Assembly: GCF_000685035.1 (NCBI RefSeq)
Contig: NZ_BAYB01000007.1
Location: 124,001-188,000, forward strand
Direction: 5' to 3'
DNA: 64,000 bases
Origin: Paraburkholderia ferrariae NBRC 106233
GTDB taxonomy: Bacteria; Pseudomonadota; Gammaproteobacteria; Burkholderiales; Burkholderiaceae
Shown: positions 17,587 to 25,771 of the stretch, one piece after another
Position numbering within the stretch: the stretch's first letter is position 1
Layout: each line of letters opens with the position of its first letter
Program-made: the position numbers and the translations under genes
Notes under the pieces: generated by a model
Database searches by the model: none
What the model was told of the DNA's origin: nothing
Seen by the model: the letters and a program-made list of their open reading frames with translations, nothing else

Positions 17587-17790
17587 GTGCCCACTCACTG
17601 GACTGGCATTTCGATCACGATTGGCGGCGTTGAGGTGACCGGCTCATACAGCGTGGACAGGACGGACTGGATGACAGTCCGGATGGCGGGCGGTGGTACG
17701 AAGAGCGCAAGGGGTGGTCCAGCCGCCGAAAGCGTCGCGCGCCTCATTTTGGGCGAGCTGTATGCCGAAGCGCACCGGACGCAGAAATAG
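17587..17790 (+). CDS. Small hypothetical protein, 67 residues (ESVARLIL family)
   Basis: GTG start after a 3-codon mini-frame (ATG GCG AAG TGA at 17570). The protein is beta-rich (WTGISITIGGVEVTGSYSV), then a C-terminal helix AAESVARLILGELYAEA. The helix and the preceding Gly-rich turn resemble the 64-residue protein at 25772 (RVESIARTMLLRIA), so the two are probably diverged paralogues in the array. Its TAG stop is fused to GGAAAGC. Confidence 0.5.
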   Translation: MPTHWTGISITIGGVEVTGSYSVDRTDWMTVRMAGGGTKSARGGPAAESVARLILGELYAEAHRTQK

Positions 17791-17801
17791 GAAAGCGAAA
17801 A

Positions 17802-18143
17802 ATGAGGCAGGGGCTGACGAGCACGCCGCATCCGATAGCAATCGCACTTGCCATTGCGGCCCTCATCGTGGGCCTGGTAGGGGCGTGGTATTGGCTGCGT
17901 TCGGCACGCGTACCACTAGCTTTGCCCGAAAGCGAGGCTTACGATCCAAACGTGATTGAACCGGTCGAGCTGGAACTCAAAGTGCTCACCTGGCATGTGG
18001 AGCAGTTTCGAGCGAATCAATCCACGTGGGAAGCGCAGGTCCGTGCGAGTGGGGAGATCGGGCGCTTAAACGCAATCGCCGCGGTGTTGACCGCGTTGGC
18101 CCTCGTGCTCAGCACAGTGTCGGCCGTGATCGCGGCCTTGTGA
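17802..18143 (+). CDS. Two-segment membrane protein, copy 1 of an array family
   Basis: 113 residues with transmembrane segments at ~12-33 (ALAIAALIVGLVGAWYWL) and ~88-112 (IAAVLTALALVLSTVSAVIA) around a ~50-residue soluble loop (LELKVLTWHVEQFRANQSTW). About 80% identical to the protein at 27831 and more distantly related to 33158. Function unknown; topology would fit a small immunity or holin-like protein, but that is only an inference. The start follows TAGGAAAGC within a few bases. Confidence 0.7.
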   Translation: MRQGLTSTPHPIAIALAIAALIVGLVGAWYWLRSARVPLALPESEAYDPNVIEPVELELKVLTWHVEQFRANQSTWEAQVRASGEIGRLNAIAAVLTALALVLSTVSAVIAAL

Positions 18144-18190
18144 TTAGTGCCGGACATTTAGTGCAATAAAAGTTGAGACGGAAACTACAG

Positions 18191-18376
18191 ATGACAAAGA
18201 TCAGCGAAACCGAATGGAAGGCAAGGTTAAAGCAAGCCGAGAGCCTTGCAGAAGCCGGCACTGAATGTGCCTTGTGTGGCGGAACTGGAGGATGGCCTGG
18301 CTTGGCCGGTTTCGTCGCTTGTAAGCCGTGCAATGGGACTGGCTCGACGGTTCCAACCAGCATGAACGTGAACTAG
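18191..18376 (+). CDS. Small CxxCxGxG zinc-finger protein, 61 residues
   Basis: After a charged helix (ETEWKARLKQAESLAEAGTE) come CALCGGTGG and CKPCNGTG, a DnaJ-type cysteine-rich repeat pair that would bind one zinc ion. Such tiny proteins are found near phage and island genes; the role here is unknown. The upstream junction has a shortened motif (ACGGAAAC at 18179); the TAG stop is fused to an exact GGAAAAC. Confidence 0.65.
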   Translation: MTKISETEWKARLKQAESLAEAGTECALCGGTGGWPGLAGFVACKPCNGTGSTVPTSMNVN

Positions 18377-18406
18377 GAAAACACGAGCAATACGGGGGAT
18401 TGATCT

Positions 18407-19579
18407 ATGGAATATTACCGTTTCAACATCGGCAAGCCGAATACAGCTCACGAGACTAATGAGTGGTGGGCAGAGAATCTTGTCCGTGGTGTCATCACCG
18501 CTGGATTCGATGGTAGCGTTGGCGACGAAGGTGAGAAGCATCTGCGGGCCCTGAATGAAGGGGATTGGGTTCTCGCCTACGTTAGCAAGAAAGGATTCGT
18601 CGGCGCTGGACGAGTACTGGCTCTTGAAACGTACAAACTGCACGCGCACCCTCCTAAGGGAACGCTGTCGGACCATCAGCACGAACGCAGCGTGAAGTGG
18701 GAGTACGTCATCCGAGACGTGGAGCAGGCCATTTCCGAGCACGAAGCTGGACTTTACCACCCGGTATCAACCTGTCAGCGGGTGACGGATGTTGCAGCGG
18801 CAGAGCACCTCATCGCGATGCTCCGCGCGTGTGGTGAGCATTTGGCGGAGCCCGCCAGCATGCTATCGATTACCTCCACCGATTTGGTTGCACTTTTGGA
18901 CTCGCTCGACGCGCCCATACTAATTACGAAGAACAAGAGGCCCGAGTCGTCCTGGACTTTCCGCGAAGATCGCGAAGTGGACGGGCGCTACCTCGATGGC
19001 TTCTGGACAACACGTCCTACGCTCGTCAAGGAAGGGCACGGGTATGTTCTTCATCACGTTGTACACGAGTCCGTCATATGGCTTGGTCCGTTTGGTGGAT
19101 CAATACAGGACGGCGACGGCCGATACTCCTATGTGATGGATGCTGCGACGCCATTCCTTCTTTTAGATTTCGGTCATGCGACCGCGGAACAACGCGCGCT
19201 ATGGGCGATCCTGAAACAAGAGGGACCCGTCGTGACGTATTACGAACCGCGCGGCGTCGACGGTACCTCTCCGAGCGTTGCGTTTGCGCTAGCCAAACGT
19301 CGACTGCAGCAGGCGAACTTTCGGCTCGCAGTGTTCGCACACCATGGTGTGCGCTGCAAGGTAACCGGTTGCAGGGTGCCGGAGCTACTTGAAGCAGCTC
19401 ACCTGCGGGGGCGCAATTGGCAGGACGGACACAACGCAGCGACAGACGGGATTCCGCTGCGCGTTGATCTACACCGAGCGTATGATCGAGGCCTGATCAA
19501 GCTTGATGCTCAGCACCAATTGGTCACCGTGGCAGATAAGCTACGCGAGCAGTATGCGGAATATCTACGAGCAGAATGA
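18407..19579 (+). CDS. EVE/PUA-like domain fused to HNH endonuclease
   Basis: 390 residues. The N-terminal ~150 (WWAENLVRGVITAGFDGSVG, then GDWVLAYVSKKGFVGAGRV) resemble EVE/PUA-like modified-base readers. A linker with a middle domain follows. The C-terminus is a His-Cys HNH nuclease: FAHHGVRCKVTGC, LLEAAHLRGRNWQDGHNAAT and DGIPLRVDLHRAYDRGLI. This architecture suggests a modification-dependent restriction enzyme acting on phage or foreign DNA with altered bases. Catalytic His residues look intact. It is a single cassette between the motif at 18376 and a weak variant overlapping its TGA (GAGAAAAAAG). Confidence 0.85.
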   Translation: MEYYRFNIGKPNTAHETNEWWAENLVRGVITAGFDGSVGDEGEKHLRALNEGDWVLAYVSKKGFVGAGRVLALETYKLHAHPPKGTLSDHQHERSVKWEYVIRDVEQAISEHEAGLYHPVSTCQRVTDVAAAEHLIAMLRACGEHLAEPASMLSITSTDLVALLDSLDAPILITKNKRPESSWTFREDREVDGRYLDGFWTTRPTLVKEGHGYVLHHVVHESVIWLGPFGGSIQDGDGRYSYVMDAATPFLLLDFGHATAEQRALWAILKQEGPVVTYYEPRGVDGTSPSVAFALAKRRLQQANFRLAVFAHHGVRCKVTGCRVPELLEAAHLRGRNWQDGHNAATDGIPLRVDLHRAYDRGLIKLDAQHQLVTVADKLREQYAEYLRAE

Positions 19580-19602
19580 GAAAAAAGAACGACGAATCTA
19601 CT

Positions 19603-19794
19603 ATGACCACGAAAGCCGCTGCATATCATTTCTTCCTCAACGCGTTGTCGCGCAGGATTGTCCGGATTCAACACGCTTTGGATGAGGCATCACCGGGCTC
19701 TCCGCAGATGTCGGGACTTACCGCGCAATTGACCGAGACGCAGCGGTTGCTTGCGGCACTGGACGATATCGCGAACGCAGTGGTTGATGCATAG
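19603..19794 (+). CDS. Hypothetical helical protein, 63 residues
   Basis: MTTKAAAYHFFLNALSRRIV, then a helix RIQHALDEASPGSPQ and another ending LDDIANAVVDA. No family known. ATG 19576, overlapping the previous stop, would add nine charged residues; I prefer 19603. The TAG stop is fused to an exact GGAAAAC. Confidence 0.5.
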   Translation: MTTKAAAYHFFLNALSRRIVRIQHALDEASPGSPQMSGLTAQLTETQRLLAALDDIANAVVDA

Positions 19795-19803
19795 GAAAAC
19801 GCA

Positions 19804-20094
19804 ATGCGAATCACGCTCGACAGTGCCAAGGCGATCTATCGCAAGGCGATTGACTCGCGCGCAAGTGACGGCGAAGGTGCGGCATGGTGGGATGAGGTTG
19901 CGGACGAAGTTCGCGACGTAATCGCCGCACGCACGTTGAGTGATGCGGCGGTGGTGATCGGATGGTGGCATCACGACTGGGCAGCGGCATCCGACACACC
20001 GCGCGATGCGGCTAGGCGCATACGAGAGGCCGGCCGAGCGCTGCGACTTAACGCACAGGAAATTGCCAACGATACCGGCATCGAGGAAAATTGA
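19804..20094 (+). CDS. Hypothetical protein, 96 residues
   Basis: Starts MRITLDSAKAIYRKAIDSRA; helical, with a Trp/His-rich middle (VVIGWWHHDWAAASDTPRDA) and an Arg-rich helix. No family recognised. AGGAAAACGCA before ATG 19804 is both the array motif and a plausible ribosome site. Its last codons (GAG GAA AAT TGA) contain a GGAAAAT motif variant inside the coding end, so here the junction reads through the motif. Confidence 0.6.
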   Translation: MRITLDSAKAIYRKAIDSRASDGEGAAWWDEVADEVRDVIAARTLSDAAVVIGWWHHDWAAASDTPRDAARRIREAGRALRLNAQEIANDTGIEEN

Positions 20095-20778
20095 ATGGCA
20101 ACGATAAATCAAAATGGACACGTGCAGGCGCGTTGTCCAACGTGCAGCGGTGCGCTAACCTCGTTCCAGATCGGTGATCCTCAACGTGGGCACTACGGGC
20201 AGTTGTTCCGACATCTGGAAGGCGGGGGCGTTGAAACCTACAGATTGGCATGCTGTTCTGGATGTGGCGCGGGCGCATTGATCACGCTCCTGAATGACGG
20301 ACGCCACACGACGCTCGAAGATTTTTACCCCGAAGCCGAGGAGCGCCACACTTTACCCGCGAGCGTGCCTGACGGGATCGTCAACGAGTTTCGAGAAGGT
20401 GAAGAGTGTGCGGAGGCAGGGTGCTATCGGGCTGCGGCTGCATTGTTTCGATCTGTCCTTGATAAGACGCTGCGGGCTAACGGGTACAAGCTCAAAAGGG
20501 GAACGCCGCTTGAGCAACAAATCGACCTGGCGGCTGAAGACGGTGTGATAACTGCGTCACGACGCAAGCGTGCCCATGATGAAATTCGTACGCTTGGGAA
20601 TGATGTTCTGCATGATGAATGGCGCAAGGTACTACCGGAAGAAGTGCAAACTGCCAAGGACTACGCGGCAAGGCTACTGCATGACTTTTACGATGACCGT
20701 GAGACAGTACTATCCGTACTTCGTGCGAAGGGGCGTGTTTCTGATGGCGACAAGCTCGTCGATCGCGGCCCTGAATAA
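20095..20778 (+). CDS. DUF4145-type protein with zinc ribbon
   Basis: 227 residues. An N-terminal zinc ribbon (CPTC at 14-17 and CSGC ~47-50) precedes a helical DUF4145/HEPN-like domain: EFREGEECAEAGCYRAAAAL and RTLGNDVLHDEW. DUF4145 domains occur in restriction and abortive-infection proteins, and HEPN folds often cleave RNA, though no strict R-x4-6-H pair is certain here. It begins immediately after the previous stop. CACGGAAAAC follows its TAA. Confidence 0.75.
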   Translation: MATINQNGHVQARCPTCSGALTSFQIGDPQRGHYGQLFRHLEGGGVETYRLACCSGCGAGALITLLNDGRHTTLEDFYPEAEERHTLPASVPDGIVNEFREGEECAEAGCYRAAAALFRSVLDKTLRANGYKLKRGTPLEQQIDLAAEDGVITASRRKRAHDEIRTLGNDVLHDEWRKVLPEEVQTAKDYAARLLHDFYDDRETVLSVLRAKGRVSDGDKLVDRGPE

Positions 20779-20805
20779 CCACGGAAAACGGGAAAGGAGA
20801 AACCC

Positions 20806-21039
20806 ATGGCGATTTTCAACTTGCGTGTACGACGCCGTCCGTTCTCTGGTAGGGCTGAGGACAGTGCACGGCTCAACATCGTCGCCGGCGCCTACAAAGT
20901 CACTCACGAAGGGGATACGCTCGTCTTTGCCGGTACCGACTAGCGCACGCGCATAACTGTCAATCTTCGCGACTACCCTGAGATCGGCTCGTTTCCGGAC
21001 GCGATCGAACCCAACACGCAGATTGAGCTGGTGTTTTAA
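20806..21039 (+). pseudogene. Array gene with internal amber codon
   Basis: ATG 20806 after AAAGGAGA opens a frame that stops at TAG 20941-20943 after 45 codons (MAIFNLRVRRRPFSGRAEDS...). The same frame then stays open for 31 more codons (RTRITVNLRDYPEIGSFPDA... IELVF) to TAA 21037. The array motif variant TAAGAAAAAC follows the second stop, not the first, so the full 77-codon frame was the original cassette. A 45-residue product might still be made. Confidence 0.6.
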
Positions 21040-21082
21040 GAAAAACGCCGAAACGTTCGGCATTGACAGCATCGATTTCCAT

Positions 21083-21727
21083 ATGATACTTGACGAAGTA
21101 CGCAGCCAACTACCTGAATTCGAGCGAGGCGTCGCGGCTGTGGCCCAGGAGGTCGGAGATCATAAGCCTTGTGAGATGATCTACATGTCGGTCTTGCGAC
21201 AGCTCGTCCGCTATGAGGCGCTTGGCGCCTGTCATAAATACTCTGCAATCCTGTACTTACTTCTGGCGGAATTCGAGGCTCGGTTGTCCGCCGAGGCCGC
21301 ACAGGAGGTGAGCTTGCGAATCGGTGTCGTGTCTTCTCGGTATGGTGGCAGGTTCGATCATTCATGGGTCCAGTATGGACCCTTTGTATACGACCCCACG
21401 GTCTGCCTGCCGAGCGAAGAGGGTGGCAAGACGGACGGTCCGGTCTTTGCCTCGCACGATCTACTCACCGGACAATACGTAGATCTGCTTTACACGGAAC
21501 TGGCGGCTGAACCGCTAGACGAGGTCGCGCATCGTGTGGCCGGGTGGTCGCTGGAGGACTATTCCGATCACATTGCTCAGGAGGGTATCCCGAGCCTGTG
21601 GGAAATTGCCGTAGAGATCGGGGCGCAGATTGGCTTCCCGCTGAACGCCGACATACTTCGTGCAAAGTATGGAGCGACTCGTCGCACGCACGCCGAGGCG
21701 ACCGTGGTGCACCGGGAGCAGGCGTGA
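21083..21727 (+). CDS. Putative transglutaminase-like cysteine protease fold protein
   Basis: 214 residues. Ordered GACHKYSAILYLLLAEF (Cys ~49), RFDHSWVQYGPFVYDPTVC (His and Asp ~93-106) give the Cys-His-Asp order of the transglutaminase/papain-like fold. N- and C-terminal helices flank it. It could be a protease, deamidase or toxin-related enzyme; substrate unknown. ATG 21083 is chosen because upstream codons overlap the previous cassette and motif. An exact GGAAAAC follows 21 nt after its stop. Confidence 0.5.
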   Translation: MILDEVRSQLPEFERGVAAVAQEVGDHKPCEMIYMSVLRQLVRYEALGACHKYSAILYLLLAEFEARLSAEAAQEVSLRIGVVSSRYGGRFDHSWVQYGPFVYDPTVCLPSEEGGKTDGPVFASHDLLTGQYVDLLYTELAAEPLDEVAHRVAGWSLEDYSDHIAQEGIPSLWEIAVEIGAQIGFPLNADILRAKYGATRRTHAEATVVHREQA

Positions 21728-21756
21728 ATTTGTCGGTCCGGATGACCAGGAAAACA

Positions 21757-21942
21757 ATGAACAATCAAAGTCACGATACAAAAGGTCTCGAGCGCGAGCT
21801 AAAGGCTGTGCTCAGGGCGATCGAATCTGCAAAGGTGTCCGTTGCTAACGAACTCGGAAAGGGCGGTGACATGCCGTATGCATACAGTCAGTTGCAAGAC
21901 GCGGAGCACAAGCTCACACGTGTGTTGCGCGACTTGAAATAG
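21757..21942 (+). CDS. Hypothetical coiled-coil protein, 61 residues
   Basis: MNNQSHDTKGLERELKAVLR leads into two helices separated by a Gly-Lys-Gly turn (NELGKGGDMPYAYSQLQDAE). No known family. The start follows AGGAAAACA by 1 nt, so the motif itself must serve as ribosome site. The TAG stop is fused to GGAAAAT. Confidence 0.55.
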   Translation: MNNQSHDTKGLERELKAVLRAIESAKVSVANELGKGGDMPYAYSQLQDAEHKLTRVLRDLK

Positions 21943-21952
21943 GAAAATACGA

Positions 21953-22285
21953 ATGTACAACGCTGCCGCACAATCTACCGCAGTTCATATCGCCAGTGAC
22001 CTCGCCGAGGTGTTCAACAAGGTCTACGGCAACATCAAAATCGACGATTTTGCATCGCTCGATACGGTGCTCCGAGAAATCGCTTTGCGGGCAGAGCGTG
22101 AACTTGGTTCCTGCGGAGCTCTGACGGAGAATCGCCGAAAGTTATTGGTTGACGCCCTCGCGGAGCTCGCGCATGCACACGAAGCTGCGCGTGCCCAGCA
22201 CCTGATCGACATGACGAATGCACTGAAGCGAGCCGCTGGCCACATCAACGCTCTCGTCGTGGACGTGATGACCAACATTGGGTGA
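21953..22285 (+). CDS. Hypothetical helical protein, 110 residues
   Basis: Starts MYNAAAQSTAVHIASDLAEV; four or five amphipathic helices (RRKLLVDALAELAHAHEAAR), no membrane segment. Family not recognised. It starts 4 nt after TAGGAAAAT, and AAGGAAAAG follows its TGA. Confidence 0.55.
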   Translation: MYNAAAQSTAVHIASDLAEVFNKVYGNIKIDDFASLDTVLREIALRAERELGSCGALTENRRKLLVDALAELAHAHEAARAQHLIDMTNALKRAAGHINALVVDVMTNIG

Positions 22286-22307
22286 CAAGGAAAAGTCTCC
22301 GACAACT

Positions 22308-22838
22308 ATGATCGCGACTGCCCCTCACATCTTCAACTCGAACGAGCTGTGGACTCTCGGAATCGCGGCATACGCTGCCTTCATCTCGACGTTCGTGCTC
22401 GGGTGGGATGCATACAAGTGGCTCCGATCCGGCCCGAGGATCATGTTGTCGGATTCAACCGGGATGAAGATGGTCGGTGGGGGAGTCGAAGATCCTCGGA
22501 CCTACGTGACGGTGACTGCGCTGAACGTCGGCGACCGTCCGACGTCAATCACGAACCTCGGAGGAATGTATTTCGAATCATGGTGGCACGCCTACGTCCG
22601 GCGTCGAAAGCCAAAGCAGGCATTTATCATAACGGAGCCCGCACCAGCGCAACGCATACCATATCGGTTTGATGTCGGAATGCAGTGGATCGGGATGGCC
22701 GAACAGACCGACGAGATCGTGCAAATGGCACGGGGCGGATACCTATGCCTGATCCTGTACACAGCAACTGGTGGTCGGGGGAAGTGGGTACGCGTAAGAG
22801 GCCCCGAACGGGTGAACAATGGTGAACAGCACGACTAG
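22308..22838 (+). CDS. One-pass membrane protein with C-terminal soluble domain
   Basis: 176 residues: a membrane helix at ~15-37 (IAAYAAFISTFVLGWDAYKW) precedes a beta-rich domain (TYVTVTALNVGDRPTSITNL, then PYRFDVGMQWIGM). Similar small membrane-anchored proteins of unknown role are common near defence and effector genes. ATG 22308 is preferred over an in-frame GTG 22278 that lies within the motif. TAG is fused to an exact GGAAAAC. Confidence 0.6.
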   Translation: MIATAPHIFNSNELWTLGIAAYAAFISTFVLGWDAYKWLRSGPRIMLSDSTGMKMVGGGVEDPRTYVTVTALNVGDRPTSITNLGGMYFESWWHAYVRRRKPKQAFIITEPAPAQRIPYRFDVGMQWIGMAEQTDEIVQMARGGYLCLILYTATGGRGKWVRVRGPERVNNGEQHD

Positions 22839-22862
22839 GAAAACAGCACAGGGGAGGCCTGA

Positions 22863-23339
22863 GTGTTGATAGAAATGCCGAGCGTCGTCCGTGATTTATG
22901 GTGCGCGCAACAAGCGCTTGCTCTTCACTACGCAAGTACGGGCCTGAAGTTTACACTTGACGGCCGGCTTGTGGGTGACATTGCAGAAGCGTTGGCCCTG
23001 CATCACTTTGACTTGGTGGTCCCGAAAAAGCGGACCAAAGGCGTTGACGCTCTGACCAGATCCGGGCGGACGGTACAAGTCAAAGCTACTGGGCGGCCGA
23101 ACGCGGGTCCCGCTTTCACGCGCGGGCAAGGCTTCGCTGAATACCTCCTGTTCCTTCGCATCGACTTTCATGCGGGCACTTCATCGGTCGTCTACAACGG
23201 ACCCGAAGCACCAATTCGTGCTTTGTTGCCCACCGAATGGGAAGGCACCTACGTCGTCAACCTTGCCGGTGTCATAGAGGCCGCGCGCACCGTAGCGGAC
23301 CACGAGATGTTGCGGAGTCGGCTTACGAGTCTGGTATAG
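22863..23339 (+). CDS. PD-(D/E)XK-like protein (DUF6998-type)
   Basis: 158 residues. RLVGDIAEALALHHFDLV (~36-53), KGVDALTRSGRTVQVKATG (~60-78) and GFAEYLLFLRID give the Glu...Asp...(Q)xK core of a restriction-endonuclease fold, as in DUF6998-like proteins. It may be an active nuclease or a degenerate one acting in DNA binding. GTG 22863 follows GGGGAGG at a suitable distance; ATG 22875 is an alternative. Its first bases repeat exactly at 9872. TAG is fused to an exact GGAAAAC. Confidence 0.65.
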   Translation: MLIEMPSVVRDLWCAQQALALHYASTGLKFTLDGRLVGDIAEALALHHFDLVVPKKRTKGVDALTRSGRTVQVKATGRPNAGPAFTRGQGFAEYLLFLRIDFHAGTSSVVYNGPEAPIRALLPTEWEGTYVVNLAGVIEAARTVADHEMLRSRLTSLV

Positions 23340-23370
23340 GAAAACGGAAAAGAGAAAAGGGCAAGCTTCC

Positions 23371-25491
23371 GTGAAACCACTGCCGCGTACCGCAATTCCT
23401 CGCTCACTTTGGCTAGACATCAGCACCCGCGCCAGATCGCGCCGCGCTGCGTTAGAGCTAAATTTTGCAGAGATGGCAGAGTTGGTTGGAGTCACAGGGC
23501 CGACCATTGCTCGATGGGAGTCCGGTGATCTCCCGGACAGTATGCGAACGACCAAGCTAGAGGCGTGGGAGGCGGCACTGCAAGCGCCAGTCGGCTGGCT
23601 GCTCTCACCAGAGGACAAGGTCCTGCCAGATCCGATCATTATCCTTAGGGTACCGATCGAGTCCACTACCCGGCCCGGATATGTTGAAATTCCAGCGGAC
23701 AGCGGTGTCGGACTCGGTTTACGGGCGCGGACGCGCCGCGTCAATCTGGGACTCTCCCGCGCGCGCATCTGCGAGCTGATTGGCGTATCAGTGGCAACTC
23801 TAGTGAAGTGGGAAAGAGACGAGTTACCTCGCACTTTGCGTGCGGACCGTCTCCTGGCCTGGGAGAACGCTCTCTTGGCGCCGGCAGGCTGGCTTCTTTC
23901 CGCTCAGACTGCCGATCTGCCGCTTCCGGAGACGGGCCGACTGAGGGTGGTCATCACCGCTGAGACGTTCGCCGACGCGATTCGAGAAATTGCGCTCGTC
24001 GCGCTCCACCGCGGCTGGGATACGGCACTGGAGAGCATTCCTCTCGACACGACCAAACAACGCGCTGTTGATCTTTTTTCCCGTCGCTATGGCGTCAGTG
24101 GGCCTCATGGCACCACGTTGACTGAGCTCGCCGCCCCCCACGGGATCACCCGGGAGCGAGTCCGGCAGATCGTCGAGACCATGATCGAGCGGTCCGCAAG
24201 ATATGAATTTGTGGTCCCAATCCTAGAATCACTCAGGCAGGCCTGCGTTCCTTTTCTACCATGTCCGGCGGCTATGCTGACCGAGAAGGTTCGCCCCCTG
24301 TTAGGATCTCAGTTGACGATCGAAGACGCATGCTCGTTCGCTAACGATCTTCTCGGCACGCGAATTGTCCGATTGAGCGACGCCGTGACGGCAGGAGTTG
24401 GCCCGCGCATCGAACGAATCGCTTGCGGGCTCAATAATGACGACGTCGTGCCGATTGATAGTGTAAAGGCGATGCGAAGTGCCGCATACGCAATGATCCG
24501 GTCGTGCGGCGTTGCGCATATGGCGACGGTTGCCGGCACCGTAGCGCTGGAGGGCCCGGAAGATCCCTCGCACGTGCGGGCACTAATGTCGGTAGAGGGG
24601 TTCGAATGGCTCGACGCGGACAAAAGCTGGTTCTGGTTTGGACCAGAAACCCCTTCGAGAAATATCCTGCTCCACGTTATACGCAAGGTGTTCTCTGTCG
24701 CGCGGGAGCGTGTCGACATAAGCGATCTCATGGCAGCGCTGATCCGATACCGAAACCTGACCGCGAAGGCTGAGTTCGAACGTGATCGCTCGCTCATGCT
24801 GATCCCGCCTGTGCATATTGCACGGGCAGTTCTGGAGCGCATCGATTGGCTTGAGGTCGTCCAGCACGACGACTACCGTGCCACCAAGAAGCTCAATCCG
24901 GCAGAGGAGTTGGCCGAAACGGAGCAGCGCCTCGTGGCCGAACTTGAAAAATGCGGCGGCGTTGCAAGTCGCCACGAGTTGCGAACTGCGCTTCCAGATG
25001 TCAAGCTGATCATATTTTCCGTTTCCCTGAGCAACACACCGACGATAAGACTCGTCTGCAGAGGCATCTACGCTTTGGTCGGGTGGCCGCTGAATCCAAC
25101 CGCATTTGCGCGGGCGGTTTCGCCGAGCATGGCAAACAGAATCGACGTTCGTCTAGATCCCAATGGCACGGTGAGCTTTCCATGGGTTCTCACTGAGTTC
25201 GCGGCGGAAAGCAAGGCGTGCCTAGTTCCAGCGGCTGGGGTGCCGCACATACCTGCCGGCCCATATTGCGTTGCCGATTCTGATCTGACCGTGGACTGCG
25301 TGAACCGTTCCTCAGGGGCCACCGTCATCAACCGACTCGTTCAGGTGATGCTTGCCCAAGGCTATGATGTAGGTGACGTGATAAGAATTACCATTTATAC
25401 CGCGAATAGAACGATCGTCCTCGCGGCAGACGATGTAACGAACGCCGAGAGCGACGGACAACAAGTAATTGCCGAGGCGAATGGCGAATAG
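23371..25491 (+). CDS. Large multi-HTH protein with a sigma-region-4-like helix
   Basis: 706 residues, by far the largest single cassette. Two homologous Xre-like segments lie at ~28-70 (LNFAEMAELVGVTGPTIARW) and ~125-165 (LGLSRARICELIGVSVATLV), each followed by WE..LLAP.GWLLS. Near 256-266 comes HGITRERVRQIVE, the sigma-70 region-4-like helix. The long C-terminal part has further winged-helix-like pieces (SRHELRTALPDVKLIIFSVS, GIYALVGWP). It is probably a DNA-binding regulator or defence sensor; I know no named family with this layout. GTG start; stop TAG fused to GGAAAAG. Confidence 0.65.
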   Translation: MKPLPRTAIPRSLWLDISTRARSRRAALELNFAEMAELVGVTGPTIARWESGDLPDSMRTTKLEAWEAALQAPVGWLLSPEDKVLPDPIIILRVPIESTTRPGYVEIPADSGVGLGLRARTRRVNLGLSRARICELIGVSVATLVKWERDELPRTLRADRLLAWENALLAPAGWLLSAQTADLPLPETGRLRVVITAETFADAIREIALVALHRGWDTALESIPLDTTKQRAVDLFSRRYGVSGPHGTTLTELAAPHGITRERVRQIVETMIERSARYEFVVPILESLRQACVPFLPCPAAMLTEKVRPLLGSQLTIEDACSFANDLLGTRIVRLSDAVTAGVGPRIERIACGLNNDDVVPIDSVKAMRSAAYAMIRSCGVAHMATVAGTVALEGPEDPSHVRALMSVEGFEWLDADKSWFWFGPETPSRNILLHVIRKVFSVARERVDISDLMAALIRYRNLTAKAEFERDRSLMLIPPVHIARAVLERIDWLEVVQHDDYRATKKLNPAEELAETEQRLVAELEKCGGVASRHELRTALPDVKLIIFSVSLSNTPTIRLVCRGIYALVGWPLNPTAFARAVSPSMANRIDVRLDPNGTVSFPWVLTEFAAESKACLVPAAGVPHIPAGPYCVADSDLTVDCVNRSSGATVINRLVQVMLAQGYDVGDVIRITIYTANRTIVLAADDVTNAESDGQQVIAEANGE

Positions 25492-25499
25492 GAAAAGTG

Positions 25500-25757
25500 A
25501 TGGATCTCTACAGTATCGATGTATCGGCGCTCGGCGACACCGTCTGGGTGACGGGTGACGACGGCTCATGCGTAGGTCGATTCAGCATGCGTTTCGGAAT
25601 CGACGTACATCGGACCGTGACCGAGCAGATGGCCGGCGCGGATCAATGTTTGCATTGCACGCACGAGGCAGCGGGTGCGGTTGAATGGCAGGAGTTTCGC
25701 GAGGCCATTCGGCGGCACCACGGAATCGAAGTTCCGGTCGACGTAATCCGGTTTTGA
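25500..25757 (+). CDS. Hypothetical protein, 85 residues, copy 1 of a recent duplication
   Basis: MDLYSIDVSALGDTVWVTGD, then a CLHCTHEAAGAVEW segment (CxxC plus His) and EFREAIRRHHGIEVP. Function unknown; the Cys/His cluster might bind a metal. It is nearly identical to the gene at 30595, differing by a 3-bp indel and a few substitutions. The similarity starts at the ATG and ends with the trailing GCAAGGAAGGCA, i.e. one gene plus motif. Confidence 0.75.
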   Translation: MDLYSIDVSALGDTVWVTGDDGSCVGRFSMRFGIDVHRTVTEQMAGADQCLHCTHEAAGAVEWQEFREAIRRHHGIEVPVDVIRF

Positions 25758-25771
25758 GCAAGGAAGGCAAT

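Noticed and set aside
7817..21039. Amber recoding or suppression in this organism
   Set aside because: TAG is the natural terminator of at least a dozen array genes, so general read-through would be harmful; two simple pseudogenes are more likely.
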